Shown here in pieces: positions 16,460-26,563 of a DNA stretch of 64,000 bases. Under the pieces are notes generated by a model. That model was not told the DNA's origin, did not search any database, and saw only the letters and a program-made list of their open reading frames with translations. Both the position numbers and the translations under genes were made by a program. The stretch covers positions 5,913,001 through 5,977,000 of the forward strand of contig NZ_CP146350.1 in NCBI RefSeq assembly GCF_037055355.1, in the 5' to 3' direction. Position 1 is the first letter of the stretch; each line of letters opens with the position of its first letter. This DNA comes from Streptomyces sp. DG1A-41. GTDB lineage: Bacteria; Actinomycetota; Actinomycetes; Streptomycetales; Streptomycetaceae.

Positions 16460-16473
16460 AAGTGATATCACTT
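16460..16473. promoter_or_regulatory. perfect 14-bp palindrome, likely operator
   Basis: AAGTGATATCACTT reads identically on both strands and stands in an A/T-rich island, 54 bases upstream of the SPFH start and 194 upstream of the PBP start. The sequence is of the length and symmetry bound by GntR/MarR-type dimers. The regulator is not identified here. Confidence 0.65.
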
Positions 16474-16666
16474 TTCCCCGTCCTGGCAACCCTGCGCGTG
16501 TCTCGAACGTCGGTTCCGTTGGGATGGGTGCTGATTGTCACGTCCGCAAAGAGGCGGATCGGCAGCCCTATCTCATATCTCCCGGTGTTAGCTTTCTGAG
16601 CTGACCTGAGCGGCGAACCCGTGTGACATGTGAGCACACATGAACGAAGCGGAGCGGATCGGACCC

Positions 16667-18958
16667 ATGGGACGAGCGGAAGAAAGACGCGCCCGACAGC
16701 GCGGTGGGCGCCGGGCGGCACCCAAGCGCCGCCGTTCGTCGGGCGCGGCCGGGAAGAGCGGCATACGCAGGCTCTTCACCTGGAAGAAGATCCTCGGCAC
16801 CTTCTTCGGCCTGTGCCTGCTCGGCATGGGCGCCTTCATCGTGCTGTACATGGTGATCGACATCCCCGAGGGGAACGCCGACGCCAAGCGGCAGAGCAAC
16901 ATCTACAAGTACAGCGACGGCACGATCATGGCCCGCGACGGCAAGGTCAACCGCGAGGTCGTCGATCTGTCCAGGGTCCCCAAGGGCGTGCGGCTCACCT
17001 TCGTCGCAGCCGAGAACAAGACCTTCTACAAGGACGCCGGCGTCGACCTCAAGGGCACCGCCCGCGGCCTGCTCAACACGCTCTCGGGCAGGGGCGCGCA
17101 GGGCGGTTCGACGATCACCCAGCAGTACGTCAAGAACTACTACCTGACGCAGGAACAGACCGTCTCGCGCAAGCTGAAGGAACTGGTCATCTCGCTGAAG
17201 CTGGACCGGGAGAAGTCCAAGGACTACATCCTCGCCGGCGACATCAACACCAGTTACTACGGCCGCAACGCCTACGGCATCCAGGCCGCCGCCCAGGCCT
17301 ACTACCGCACCGACGCCGAGAACCTCACGGTCGCGCAGGGGGCCTACCTCGCCGCGCTGCTCCAGGCCCCGAGCGAGTACGACTGGGCGGTCGCCTCCCC
17401 GACGGGTAAGAAGCTGGTGAAGGCCCGCTGGAACTACGTCCTGAACAACATGGTCGAGGAGGGCTGGCTGAGCCGGTCCGAGCGCGACGCCATGAAGTTC
17501 CCGGTGCCGAAGGACCCCAGGCCCGCCCCCGGCATGGAGGGCCAGAAGGGCTACCTGGTCAACGCGGCCAACGCGGCGCTGGAGAAGCAACTCGTCGCCG
17601 AGGGCACCGCGGGCAGCACCAAGGAGGCCGAGGCGATGGTCAGCGCCGGCGGCTGGACCGTCACGCTCAACATCGACAAGAAGAAGCAGGCGGCGCTGGA
17701 GAAGTCCGTCAAGCAGCAGCTGACCAGCAAGCTCGACCCCGAAAAACGCAAGGTCGACGGGGACGTCCAGGCCGGTGCCGCGTCCGTGAACCCGAAGACG
17801 GGCGCCGTGGTCGCGATGTACGGCGGCGTGGACTACTTCAAGCACTACACCAACAACGCCACCCGCTCCGACTACCAGCCCGCCTCCACCTTCAAGCCGG
17901 TCATCCTCGCCGCGGCCCTGGACGAGCAGGCCAAGACGCAGGACGGCAAGCCGATCACCGCGAACACGGTCTACGACGGCACGAGCAAGCGCCAGGTCGT
18001 GGACAACGGCAGCGAGGTCGGCTTCGCCCCCGAGAACGAGGACGACGAGAACTACGGGAAGATCACCGTCCAGACGGCGATGAACAAGTCCGTCAACTCC
18101 GTCTTCGCGCAGATGGGCGTCGACGTCGGCATGACCGACGTGGTCGACGTCGCGGGCAAGCTCGGCATGGACACCAAGAACATGGAGGCCGTGCCCGCCC
18201 AGACCCTGGGCAGCATGGGCGCGAGCCCCCTGGAGATGGCGGGCGTCTACGCGACCCTCGCCAACCACGGCAAGAAGGTCACCCCGGCCCTCGTGAAGTC
18301 GGCGGAGCACCTGAACAAGACGGTCACCATGCCCGACCCGGTCGGCGACCAGGCCATCAGCCGCGAGGCCGCCGACTCGGTGACCTCGGTGCTGACCGGC
18401 GTGGTCGACGACGGTACGGCGCAGGCGTCCGTGCGGAACAACCCCGAGCGCGACGGCCAGCAGGTCGCGGGCAAGACGGGTACGTCCGACAACAACAAGT
18501 CGGCCTGGTTCACCGGCTACACACCGAACCTGGTCACCTCCGTCGGCCTGTTCGGCGAGGACGCCAAGACCCACGCCCAGGTCCCGATGTACAAGGCGGG
18601 CGGCCAGCCCCGGGTCAACGGCGGTGGCTTCCCGGCACTGATCTGGGCGGCGTACACCTTCGGCGTGATGGGCGACGTCACCAAGTTCGACCTGGACACC
18701 CAGCAGGGCGCGGCCGTCCAGCCGACGTGGACGCCGACACCCACGCAGGAGCCGACCAAGGAGCCCACGCAGGAGCCGACGACCGAGGAGCCGTCGTCGT
18801 CACCGCCGCCGACGACACAGGAGCCGAGCACCTCGCCGTCGCCGACTCCGACGACGACACCGCCCACCTTGACCCCGCCGACGGGCCCGGAGACGACACC
18901 GCCGAGCGATGGCGGCGGCGGTCCGTTCGACCCGGTCAAGCCGGGCGACGAGCAGTAG
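16667..18958 (+). CDS. class A penicillin-binding protein (transglycosylase/transpeptidase)
   Basis: Bifunctional peptidoglycan synthase anchored by one helix (about 41-64). Taking ATG 16667 (MGRAEERRARQ), the GT51 domain spans about 90-270, with the catalytic Glu116 region AENKTFYKDAGVDLKG and RGAQGGSTITQQYVKN. The transpeptidase domain (about 365-650) has S407TFK410, the SVN triad at 475-477 and KTG at 603-605. The last 75 residues are a Thr/Pro/Glu-rich tail that probably reaches through the wall. An ATG at 16640 would add nine residues but lacks a ribosome site; GGAG at 16651-16654 favours 16667 weakly. A strong hairpin follows the stop. Confidence 0.93.
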   Translation: MGRAEERRARQRGGRRAAPKRRRSSGAAGKSGIRRLFTWKKILGTFFGLCLLGMGAFIVLYMVIDIPEGNADAKRQSNIYKYSDGTIMARDGKVNREVVDLSRVPKGVRLTFVAAENKTFYKDAGVDLKGTARGLLNTLSGRGAQGGSTITQQYVKNYYLTQEQTVSRKLKELVISLKLDREKSKDYILAGDINTSYYGRNAYGIQAAAQAYYRTDAENLTVAQGAYLAALLQAPSEYDWAVASPTGKKLVKARWNYVLNNMVEEGWLSRSERDAMKFPVPKDPRPAPGMEGQKGYLVNAANAALEKQLVAEGTAGSTKEAEAMVSAGGWTVTLNIDKKKQAALEKSVKQQLTSKLDPEKRKVDGDVQAGAASVNPKTGAVVAMYGGVDYFKHYTNNATRSDYQPASTFKPVILAAALDEQAKTQDGKPITANTVYDGTSKRQVVDNGSEVGFAPENEDDENYGKITVQTAMNKSVNSVFAQMGVDVGMTDVVDVAGKLGMDTKNMEAVPAQTLGSMGASPLEMAGVYATLANHGKKVTPALVKSAEHLNKTVTMPDPVGDQAISREAADSVTSVLTGVVDDGTAQASVRNNPERDGQQVAGKTGTSDNNKSAWFTGYTPNLVTSVGLFGEDAKTHAQVPMYKAGGQPRVNGGGFPALIWAAYTFGVMGDVTKFDLDTQQGAAVQPTWTPTPTQEPTKEPTQEPTTEEPSSSPPPTTQEPSTSPSPTPTTTPPTLTPPTGPETTPPSDGGGGPFDPVKPGDEQ

Positions 18959-18974
18959 AAGAGCAGGAGACGCT

Positions 18975-19006
18975 GAAGGGCGCCCGGTGCACACCGGGCG
19001 CCCTTC
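18975..19006 (+). terminator. terminator after the PBP gene
   Basis: GAAGGGCGCCCGGTG and CACCGGGCGCCCTTC form a nearly loop-free 15-bp inverted repeat (effective loop four bases), 17 bases after the stop. Confidence 0.8.
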
Positions 19007-19101
19007 GCATGCCGGGCGGAGTAGGAAGTGCACTCGATCTTCACCCGAATGTCGTGACCGGCCCGGTCAACGGCACCGGCTTGTGGTTGAGCGCATGTTG
19101 C

Positions 19102-19134
19102 GGACGATCCGGCGGGCGGAGAGCCGGATCGTCC
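19102..19134. terminator. 12-bp hairpin between convergent genes
   Basis: GGACGATCCGGC (19102-19113) pairs with GCCGGATCGTCC (19123-19134) around a nine-base loop in the 348-base spacer between the PBP gene and the opposing phosphatase. The rest of 19007-19306 shows no gene. Confidence 0.6.
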
Positions 19135-19306
19135 CCTCCCGGCCATATGTTCACCAGGTCGGCAGGCGTTCGCCGCGGATGCGGGCGGGCGCCTGCCGGC
19201 AGCCGGTGGCAACTCCTGGCCGGCGGGATCGCCGCCCACGCCCGGGCCGGGCGCGCGCCGACCGCGGGTTCGGCGGAGCGTCCTCCCCTGCAGCCGTCCC
19301 GGCGGG

Positions 19307-21451
19307 TCAGCCGCGGTTGAGCTCGAACCAGACGACCTTGCCCGTGCTGAGCCGGGTCGCGCCCCAGCGCCGGGCCAGCCGGTTCACCAGGTACAGCCCG
19401 CGTCCGCCCTCGTCGGTGGCGCGGGCCTGCCGCAGGCGCGGCAACTGCGGGACATCGTCGCCCACTTCGCAGCGCAGGACGTCCGTCCGCAGCAGCCGGA
19501 GCGTGACCGGCCGGGAGGCGTACCGCACGGCGTTCGTCACGACCTCGCTGACCAGCAGCTCGACGGAGTCGCTGAGCTCCTCCAGGCCCCAGCGCTGGAG
19601 CGCGCGCCGGGCCAGTCGGCGGGCCCGGCCGGGCGCGGCGTCCTCCGGCTCCAGGAACCAGTACGCCACATCGCTGGGCGCGATGCCGTCGAAGCGGGCG
19701 GCGAGCAGCGCGATGTCGTCGTCCCGGTCGCCCGGGCCGAGCATGTCGAGCACCTCGTCGCACAGCGCTTCCAGGGGCGGCGGATGGTCCGGCCCGGTGA
19801 GCTGCGCGGTCGCGGCGAGCTTCTCCCGCAGCTGCTCGATGCCGGTCCACACGTCCCGCAGCCGGGACTCGACCAGGCCGTCGGTGTACAGCAGCAGGGT
19901 CGCACCGGCGGGCGCGTCCAGCTCCACGGCCTCGAAGTCGACGCCGCCGACCCCGATGGGGGCACCGGCCGGCACGCGCAGCACCTCGGCACGGCCGCCC
20001 AGGTGGAGCAGGACGGGCGGCGGGTGACCGGCGTTGGCGATGGTGATGCGGTGCGATACCGGGTCGTAGACCGCGTAGAGGCAGGTCGCCATGCGGTCCA
20101 CGCCGAGGCGCTGGGCCTGTTCGTCGAGGTGGTGCAGGACCTCCTGCGGCGGCAGGTCGAGACCGGCGAGGGTCTGGGCCGTGGTGCGCAGCTGGCCCAT
20201 GATGGCGGCCGAGGTCATGGAGTGGCCCATGACGTCGCCGACGACCAGGGCGACCCGACTGCCGGGCAGGGGGATGGCGTCGTACCAGTCGCCGCCGACC
20301 CGGGCGGTCTCCGCGGCCTGCAGGTACCGCGAGGCGAGCCGCACGCCCGTGGGGCGGGGCAGCGTCTCGGGCAGCATGGTGCGCTGGAGCTCGTCCGCGA
20401 TGTAGGCCTCGCGGCCGTACAGCACGGCCTTGTCGATGCCCAGGGCGCTGTGCGTGGCGAGCTGGGCGGCCACCAGCAGGTCGTCCGGCTCGAAGGCGAT
20501 GCGTTCGGGGCGGCGCAGGAACAGGGCGGCACCGATGACCCGGCGCCGGCCGCGCAGCGGGGCGAGGATCGCGCGCTGCCCGTCCGGTACGGCGAACTCG
20601 CCGCCGTCACCGAGCAGTTCGGGCAGCGCGGCACGGGCCGCGGGAGCGTCGGTGAACACCGGGCGCACGCCCCGCAGCACCTCGGCGAGCGCGCTGCCGG
20701 GCCGCACCTCGCACAGCTCGGCGCCGACCGTGTCCAGCTCGTTCGGCTCGGGCTGCGCGGCCGGCAGGAAGCCGTTCTCGGTGTCGCGCTCGGCCGGTAT
20801 CCGGTCGGTGCGGCGCAGCCGCAGCACCAGCGGGCCGGTGGGCCGCTCGTCGCCTACGGGCAGCGGGTCGCGCAGGTAGACCAGGATCGCGTCGGAGAAC
20901 GTGGGCACGGTGGCCCGGCACAGCCCCATCACGATCTCGTCGAGATCGATGCCGCGGGCGATCCGCCGGGTGGCGGCACCCACGAAGCGCAGCCGGTCGC
21001 CGTCGCGCCGCATCGGCGTGGGACGGCCGGGCGCCAGGCTCTGGCCGCTGCGGCGCTCGTGGCCCTCGGGGCCGGGCGCCGGCCGGTCCTGTTCGTCGGC
21101 CGGCTGGACCGGAATGCCCTCGGGGGCGGGCCGCGGCCGAGGAGTCTCGCGCTCGGCGGTCTGCTCGGTACCCGGCTGGGAATGCTCGGAGACGGGGTCG
21201 CTCACGGTGTCCTTGCCCTTGCCGAACGGCGTGGAGGTGCCCGGCTCCGACGTGCCCGGCGTGGTGTGCGCAGTCGTGAGCGGAGCGGTGACGTCGCCGC
21301 CGCAGCGGCCCTGTACCGGTAAGGCGCCCGTGCCGGGCGCACGCGCCGGTGTCGAGGTATGCACGAGCGCCCCGCGGGGGTCCGCGGGGTCGACGCCCGG
21401 CTGCGGGCGTTCGAAGGAGGTCGGCTGCTCCGTCACGCGTGTCGAATCCAT
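19307..21451 (-). CDS. GAF-SpoIIE phosphatase-HATPase regulatory protein
   Basis: A 714-residue signalling protein. A long Pro/Gly-rich disordered region (1-145) precedes a PAS/GAF-like sensor segment (about 150-350: RRDGDRLRFVGAATRRIARG, ILAPLRGRRRVIGAALFLRR), the PP2C/SpoIIE phosphatase (about 360-580) with ARVGGDWYDAIPLPGSR, VVGDVMGHSM, YDPVSHRITIANAGHPPPVL, LLYTDGLVE and GDRDDDIALLAAR, and a C-terminal HATPase_c (about 600-714) with LLVSEVVTNAVRYA and DEGGRGLYLVNRLARRWG. Such proteins reset partner-switch systems of anti-sigma factors in streptomycetes. It overlaps nothing; the DUF402 gene lies 300 bases upstream on the same strand. Confidence 0.9.
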   Translation of the reverse strand: MDSTRVTEQPTSFERPQPGVDPADPRGALVHTSTPARAPGTGALPVQGRCGGDVTAPLTTAHTTPGTSEPGTSTPFGKGKDTVSDPVSEHSQPGTEQTAERETPRPRPAPEGIPVQPADEQDRPAPGPEGHERRSGQSLAPGRPTPMRRDGDRLRFVGAATRRIARGIDLDEIVMGLCRATVPTFSDAILVYLRDPLPVGDERPTGPLVLRLRRTDRIPAERDTENGFLPAAQPEPNELDTVGAELCEVRPGSALAEVLRGVRPVFTDAPAARAALPELLGDGGEFAVPDGQRAILAPLRGRRRVIGAALFLRRPERIAFEPDDLLVAAQLATHSALGIDKAVLYGREAYIADELQRTMLPETLPRPTGVRLASRYLQAAETARVGGDWYDAIPLPGSRVALVVGDVMGHSMTSAAIMGQLRTTAQTLAGLDLPPQEVLHHLDEQAQRLGVDRMATCLYAVYDPVSHRITIANAGHPPPVLLHLGGRAEVLRVPAGAPIGVGGVDFEAVELDAPAGATLLLYTDGLVESRLRDVWTGIEQLREKLAATAQLTGPDHPPPLEALCDEVLDMLGPGDRDDDIALLAARFDGIAPSDVAYWFLEPEDAAPGRARRLARRALQRWGLEELSDSVELLVSEVVTNAVRYASRPVTLRLLRTDVLRCEVGDDVPQLPRLRQARATDEGGRGLYLVNRLARRWGATRLSTGKVVWFELNRG

Positions 21452-21752
21452 CCGTCCGGGGCTGCACGCCAGAGGTGCAGTTGGTCCCGCCGAAACTCCG
21501 ATACCCGGAATACGTGCCCCAGGAACGGAATTCCCGCGTGGTCAGAGGTTGTTCCTGTGCCACCGGCGGACCGTCTGCGGTCCTGGGGACCTGTGGCGCA
21601 GGCCCTTTCGGTGTTGCCCTCGTACCCCTCGCTCACGTCCTGCCGCCCCTCGGTGACGATCGGTCAAGCCCAGCGCGTGCTCCGTCAGTTGCCGCCGCGC
21701 GCCCTTGCGGAGGACGATCCTACGTTTCTTGCCCGGGGGCGCATCAAGGGTC
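21452..21752. other. gene-free spacer upstream of the phosphatase gene
   Basis: About 300 bases with no convincing gene on either strand. It must contain the phosphatase promoter. A stretch near 21690-21760 is slightly less GC-rich. Confidence 0.35.
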
Positions 21753-22445
21753 TCATGAGGACACATGCGCGGGCGTACGATCCCAGTCCTCCGGCAGTGA
21801 CGGTACCGCCCAGGACGGATCCGGGCGCCAGTGCTGCCAGCCTTCCGAGAACGGTGGCCCCCAGGCGCGGATCACCTCCACGGCGGCGCGCCCGGCCGCC
21901 CGTACCCTTTCGGCCCCCCGGTCGTCCATCAGCCCGTCCCGCAGAGCCTGGGCGAACTCGTCCTCGTCGCGCCAGTGCCACGTGCGGTCCGGGTGCACGG
22001 AGATGTCCAGGAAGTGGTCGACGGAGTCCACGCCGCCCGCCCAACGGGCCAGAGGCTCCTCCAGGTTCACGTACCAGTTCTTGAACCGCCAGCCCGGCTC
22101 CCAGAACAGCCACACCGACCAGGGCTCGCCGGGCCGGGCCAGCTTCAGCACGCCCGTGCCGAACCAGCGGTCGCGCTGCACGGTCCGCGGCTTGGTGTAG
22201 CGGGACTCCAGCGGCTCCAGGTGCACGGCGGTGCCGTCGGCGAGCACGGGCCGCACGCACTCCGTGCCGGGCGCCAGCCACACGGCGAGCAGCTCCGCGT
22301 CGTCCCGTACGACGGTGACGGGACGCGCGATGTGGAAACGCGAGCCGCCGTTCTCCCGGTATCGCCACAGGATCTCGCTCCCGGGCTCCCAGAAGCCTGC
22401 CGCACCACCCGTTTCCACGCGTCTCACCGCTCCACCGTCTGCCAT
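21753..22445 (-). CDS. DUF402-domain protein
   Basis: A 230-residue cytoplasmic protein with a DUF402 (FomD-like) fold in its middle (about 95-190: GTGVLKLARPGEPWSVWLFW, FKNWYVNLEEPLAR, DHFLDISVHPDRTWHWRDED). In this superfamily conserved acidic residues bind divalent metal for nucleotide-diphosphate hydrolysis; here DHFLDISVHPD and WRDEDEF supply them. The physiological substrate is not known. ATG 22445 begins MADGGAVRRVETGG. It lies 83 bases after the fumC stop on the same strand and may be read with it. Confidence 0.85.
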   Translation of the reverse strand: MADGGAVRRVETGGAAGFWEPGSEILWRYRENGGSRFHIARPVTVVRDDAELLAVWLAPGTECVRPVLADGTAVHLEPLESRYTKPRTVQRDRWFGTGVLKLARPGEPWSVWLFWEPGWRFKNWYVNLEEPLARWAGGVDSVDHFLDISVHPDRTWHWRDEDEFAQALRDGLMDDRGAERVRAAGRAAVEVIRAWGPPFSEGWQHWRPDPSWAVPSLPEDWDRTPAHVSS

Positions 22446-22528
22446 GCACAGATATTAGGTGCCATGGGCATACGACGCTGCGGCGCGTGTCACGGTTCAC
22501 GCGCCGGGCCTACGTTCTCGACGAACCG

Positions 22529-23917
22529 TCACGGGCGCGTCATCCGCAGGACATCCAGCGCCTCGTCGAGCTGCTCCAGGGTCAGCTCCCCGCGCTCCGC
22601 ATACCCGCTCTCCAGCACGACCTGACGGATGGTCTTCCGCTCGGCCAGCGCCTTCTTGGCGACCTTGGCGGCCTCCTCGTAGCCGATGTACTTGTTGAGC
22701 GGTGTGACGACGGAGGGCGAGGACTCGGCGTACTCCCGCGCCCGTTCGCGGTCGGCGGTGATGCCGTCGACGGTCCGGTCGGCGAGCAGCCGCGTGGCGC
22801 CCGTGAGCAGCCGGATGGACTCCAGCACGTTCTTCGCGATGACGGGCAGCATGACGTTGAGCTCGAAGTTTCCGGCGGCGCCGGCGGTGGCGACGGTGGC
22901 GTCGTTGCCGACGACTTGTGCGCACACCATGAGCACGGCCTCCGGAATGACCGGATTCACCTTGCCCGGCATGATCGACGAGCCGGGCTGGAGGTCGGGC
23001 AGGGCGATCTCGGCGAGGCCGGTGCGCGGCCCGGAGGACATCCACCGCAGGTCGTTGGCGATCTTCGTCAGCCCGACCGCGATGGTCCGCAGTTGCCCGC
23101 TGGTCTCGACGATGCCGTCCCGCGCGCCCTGCGCCTCGAAGTGGTTCCGGGCCTCGGTGAGGGGCAGCCCGGTCGTACGGGCGACTTCCTCGATCACGGC
23201 GGCTGAGAAACCGGGCGGGGTGTTGATACCGGTGCCGACGGCCGTACCCCCCAGCGGCAGTTCGGCGAGCCGGGGGAGGGACGCCTCCAGCCGCTCGATC
23301 CCGTACCGCACCTGGGCGGCGTACCCGCCGAACTCCTGCCCCAGCGTCACGGGCGTGGCATCCATGAGGTGGGTCCGCCCCGACTTCACGACATCGGAGA
23401 ACTCCCCGGCCTTGCGCTCCAGGGAGGCGGCGAGGTGGTCCAGGGCTGGAATCAGATCACGGGTGACGGCGGCGGTGGCGGCGATGTGGATCGAGGACGG
23501 GAACACGTCATTGGACGACTGGGAGGCGTTGACGTGGTCGTTCGGGTGGACGCTCCTGCCCAGCCGCTCGGTGGCGAGGGTGGCGATGACCTCGTTGGCG
23601 TTCATGTTGGACGAGGTCCCGGACCCGGTCTGGAACACGTCGACGGGAAAGTGCGCGTCCCACTTCCCCTCGGCCACCTCGCCGGCGGCCTGCTGGATCG
23701 CCCCGGCGACATCCTCGTCGAGCACCCCGAGCCGCGCGTTCACCTTCGCCGCGGCGCCCTTGATACGGGCCAGCGCCTCGATGTGCGCCCGCTCGATCCG
23801 TTGACCGGAAATCGGGAAGTTCTCGACAGCACGCTGCGTCTGAGCCCGCCACTTGGCGTCGGCGGGGACACGTACTTCGCCCATGGAGTCGTGCTCGATG
23901 CGGTATTCGTCGCTCAT
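22529..23917 (-). CDS. fumC: class II fumarate hydratase
   Basis: Iron-independent fumarase of the TCA cycle (fumarate to L-malate), a homotetramer of the fumarase/aspartase family. The 462-residue product shows [16 protein letters not shown] near the N-terminus, the catalytic region [17 protein letters not shown], the helix [15 protein letters not shown], and the family signature [19 protein letters not shown] 23917 begins [13 protein letters not shown] as usual in the family; the frame is open much further upstream only because the repeat-rich spacer lacks stops. An iron-sulfur class I fumarase lies directly upstream on the same strand, so the two isozymes are neighbours. Confidence 0.95.
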   Translation of the reverse strand: MSDEYRIEHDSMGEVRVPADAKWRAQTQRAVENFPISGQRIERAHIEALARIKGAAAKVNARLGVLDEDVAGAIQQAAGEVAEGKWDAHFPVDVFQTGSGTSSNMNANEVIATLATERLGRSVHPNDHVNASQSSNDVFPSSIHIAATAAVTRDLIPALDHLAASLERKAGEFSDVVKSGRTHLMDATPVTLGQEFGGYAAQVRYGIERLEASLPRLAELPLGGTAVGTGINTPPGFSAAVIEEVARTTGLPLTEARNHFEAQGARDGIVETSGQLRTIAVGLTKIANDLRWMSSGPRTGLAEIALPDLQPGSSIMPGKVNPVIPEAVLMVCAQVVGNDATVATAGAAGNFELNVMLPVIAKNVLESIRLLTGATRLLADRTVDGITADRERAREYAESSPSVVTPLNKYIGYEEAAKVAKKALAERKTIRQVVLESGYAERGELTLEQLDEALDVLRMTRP

Positions 23918-23969
23918 ACCGCCTATAGCGATCGAGGGGGCGGTGATGTTCCTGGGTGGGGCGAATGGG

Positions 23970-24720
23970 GGGAGACGGATCAGGGGGTGGGGCCTGAAAC
24001 GATGAGGGCGTGTTCTGGGGGCCTTGATGGCCATGAGGTGCGGGCTTTGAAGGCCTGTGGGGGCTGGGCCGGGCCTGGAGGCGGATGGGGGTCGGGTCTG
24101 GAGTCCCGTGAGGGCGGGGTCCTGATGACGGTGGGGGCGGGTCCTGAGTGCCTGCGCGGGGCCTGCCCGTGATGGCGCAGGGGGCTTTGAAGGCCTGTGG
24201 GGGCTGGGCCTGGCCTGGAGGCGCATGGAGGTCGTCTGGAACCCCGTGAGGGCGGGGCTCTGATGACCGTGGGGCAGGCGGTTCCTGAGTGCCTGTGCGG
24301 GGCGGGCCCATGATGGCCCGTTGGGGAGCGGGCCTCGTAGACCCACGCGGACCGGGCTTGAGGACCGCCGCGGGCGGGGCTTGAAGACCCAGGAGGGCGG
24401 GGCTTGAAGACTCGTGAGGGGCCGGGGGACCGAGACCCGTGAGGGGGATCCGAGGCCCGTGGCCGGGGTGGGGATCCGAGGCCCGTGACGGGGTAGACAT
24501 CCGAGTCCCGTGAGGGGACCTGGGGGCCCGAGGCCACTGAGGGGTGCGGGGGACGTAGTCCCCGCCGGTGCCGGGGGCTCTTGTCCGACCGTGTCGGGCG
24601 GTTGGGGGGCAAGGCCGGGGGCCAGGGGGCGGAGCCCCCCGGCGGGGTCGAAGGGGCGGAGCCCCTGAGGACGGGACGGGTAGGGGCGGCGGGGGCGAAG
24701 TCCACTCCCCGTCGCCCCTC
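23970..24720. repeat. repeat-rich spacer between the two fumarase genes
   Basis: About 750 bases of G-rich imperfect repeats. Two long copies of about 137 bases start with GGCTTTGAAGGCCTGTGGGG near 24045 and near 24183 and stay similar until about 24178 and 24317. After them come short cycles such as GGGCGGGGCTTGAAGAC (twice near 24375-24412) and ATCCGAGGCCCGTG (several times 24448-24490). All three minus-strand frames stay open for hundreds of codons through it, giving Pro/His/Arg-rich low-complexity text, which is a result of composition rather than a gene. The last part (24570-24720) has a small stem near GGGGGCGGAGCCCCC. Confidence 0.8.
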
Positions 24721-24727
24721 CCGGGCC

Positions 24728-26398
24728 CTACGCCAGCCCCGGCCCCCGCACCGGAATGCTCGTGAACGTCGGCGCCGGCGCCGGGTCCTGGAAGAAGTCG
24801 TTGCCCTTGTCGTCCACGACGATGAACGCCGGGAAGTCCTCGACTTCGATCTTCCAGACGGCCTCCATGCCGAGCTCCTCGTACTCGACGACCTCGACCT
24901 TCTTGATGCAGTCCTGCGCGAGCCGCGCCGCCGGGCCGCCGATGGAGCCCAGGTAGAAGCCACCGTGTGACGCACAAGCGTCCGTGACCTGCTTGCTCCG
25001 GTTGCCCTTCGCCAGCATCACCTTGGACCCACCCGCCGCCTGGAACTGCTCGACGTAGCTGTCCATCCGCCCGGCCGTCGTCGGGCCGAAGGAGCCGGAC
25101 GCGTAACCCTCCGGCGTCTTGGCCGGGCCCGCGTAGTACACCGGATGGTCCTTCAGGTACTGCGGCATCTCCTCACCCGCGTCCAGCCGCTCCTTGATCT
25201 TGGCGTGCGCGATGTCACGGGCCACGACCAGCGGACCGGTCAGCGACAGGCGGGTCTTCACCGGGTACTTCGTCAGCTCCGCCAGGATCGTCTCCATCGG
25301 CTGATTCAGGTCGATCTTGACGACGTCACCCTCGGACTCCAGCTGCTCGTCCGTCGTCTCCGGCAGGAACCGCGCCGGGTCCGTCTCCAACTGCTCCAGG
25401 AAGACCCCCTCGGCCGTGATCTTCGCGACGGCCTGACGGTCGGCGGAGCAGGACACGGCGATGGCGACCGGGCAGGACGCCCCGTGCCGCGGCAGCCGCA
25501 CCACGCGCACGTCGTGGCAGAAGTACTTCCCGCCGAACTGCGCCCCGATCCCGATCCTCTGCGTCAGCTCGAAGACCTTCTGCTCCAGCTCCTTGTCCCG
25601 GAAGCCGTGCCCGAGCGCCGACCCCTCCGCCGGGATCTCGTCCAGGTAGTGCGCGGACGCGTACTTCGCGGTCTTCAGCGCGTACTCGGCGCTCGTACCG
25701 CCGACCACGATCGCCAGGTGGTACGGCGGACAGGCAGCCGTACCCAGCGAACGGATCTTCTCCTCCAGGAACTTCATCATGGAGGACTCGTTCAGGACGG
25801 CCTTCGTCTCCTGGTACAGGAACGACTTGTTGGCCGAGCCGCCGCCCTTCGCCATGAACAGGAACTTGTAGGCGCCGCCGTCGGTCGCGTACAGCTCGAT
25901 CTGCGCGGGAAGGTTGGAGCCGGTGTTCTTCTCCTCCCACATGGTGAGCGGAGCCATCTGCGAGTAGCGCAGGTTGAGGTTCTGGTAGGCGTCGTAGATG
26001 CCGCGGGACAGGGCCTCCTCGTCGCCACCCTCCGTCAGCACGTTCTGACCGCGCTTGCCCATCACGATCGCCGTGCCCGTGTCCTGGCACATCGGCAGCA
26101 CGCCCGCCGCCGCGATGTTCGCGTTCTTCAGCAGGTCCAGCGCCACGAACTTGTCGTTGCCGGACGCCTCGGGGTCGTCGATGATGCGGCGCAGCTGCGC
26201 GAGGTGGGCCGGGCGCAGGTAGTGCTGGATGTCGTGGATGGCCTCCTCGGCGAGCTTGCGCAGCGCCTCCGGCTCCACCTTGAGGAAGGTCCGCCCGTCC
26301 GGCCCCTCGACCGTGGAGACACCTTCGGAGGTCACCAGCCGGTACGGCGTGGTGTCCTCTCCCTGGGGGAGCAGATCGGTGTACGCGAACTCAGGCAT
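24728..26398 (-). CDS. class I fumarate hydratase (4Fe-4S)
   Basis: Oxygen-sensitive iron-sulfur fumarase, single-chain form (alpha domain then beta domain), 556 residues. Likely cluster Cys are visible in [24 protein letters not shown] and [14 protein letters not shown], of which three serve in the family. The beta-domain signature [14 protein letters not shown] and the late [16 protein letters not shown] are present. The protein begins [11 protein letters not shown] at ATG 26398. It lies upstream of fumC on the same strand, separated by a 750-base repeat region. Having both a heat- and oxygen-stable and an iron-sulfur isozyme allows TCA flux under differing iron and oxidative conditions. 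Confidence 0.94.
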   Translation of the reverse strand: MPEFAYTDLLPQGEDTTPYRLVTSEGVSTVEGPDGRTFLKVEPEALRKLAEEAIHDIQHYLRPAHLAQLRRIIDDPEASGNDKFVALDLLKNANIAAAGVLPMCQDTGTAIVMGKRGQNVLTEGGDEEALSRGIYDAYQNLNLRYSQMAPLTMWEEKNTGSNLPAQIELYATDGGAYKFLFMAKGGGSANKSFLYQETKAVLNESSMMKFLEEKIRSLGTAACPPYHLAIVVGGTSAEYALKTAKYASAHYLDEIPAEGSALGHGFRDKELEQKVFELTQRIGIGAQFGGKYFCHDVRVVRLPRHGASCPVAIAVSCSADRQAVAKITAEGVFLEQLETDPARFLPETTDEQLESEGDVVKIDLNQPMETILAELTKYPVKTRLSLTGPLVVARDIAHAKIKERLDAGEEMPQYLKDHPVYYAGPAKTPEGYASGSFGPTTAGRMDSYVEQFQAAGGSKVMLAKGNRSKQVTDACASHGGFYLGSIGGPAARLAQDCIKKVEVVEYEELGMEAVWKIEVEDFPAFIVVDDKGNDFFQDPAPAPTFTSIPVRGPGLA

Positions 26399-26563
26399 CT
26401 CAGCCCATTCCTCACTCGACAGACGGCGGCCCGCCTCCTTTGGCGAGCGCCCACCAGACTAGAACCTGTCTCCGACAGCGAGCCCGTGAGGTAAGGCTCA
26501 GTTCGTCACACTCGGCCGCGACAGGGGGTGTCGCGATCTATCGTGTTTCGGTACGCTGCTGCC

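Noticed and set aside
16568-18574. 668-codon minus frame opposite the PBP gene
   Set aside because: Antisense shadow; the PBP frame has all catalytic motifs.
22529-24346. N-terminal extension of FumC by about 143 codons through the repeat region
   Set aside because: The extension is Pro/His-rich text from repeats; FumC proteins start at the ATG at 23917.
24020-24500. CRISPR or integrative-element attachment repeats
   Set aside because: Unequal, overlapping, G-rich repeats without regular spacers, integrase or tRNA.
23508-24977. Other long minus frames over the repeat-rich spacer
   Set aside because: All three frames are open only because of composition; none resembles a protein family.
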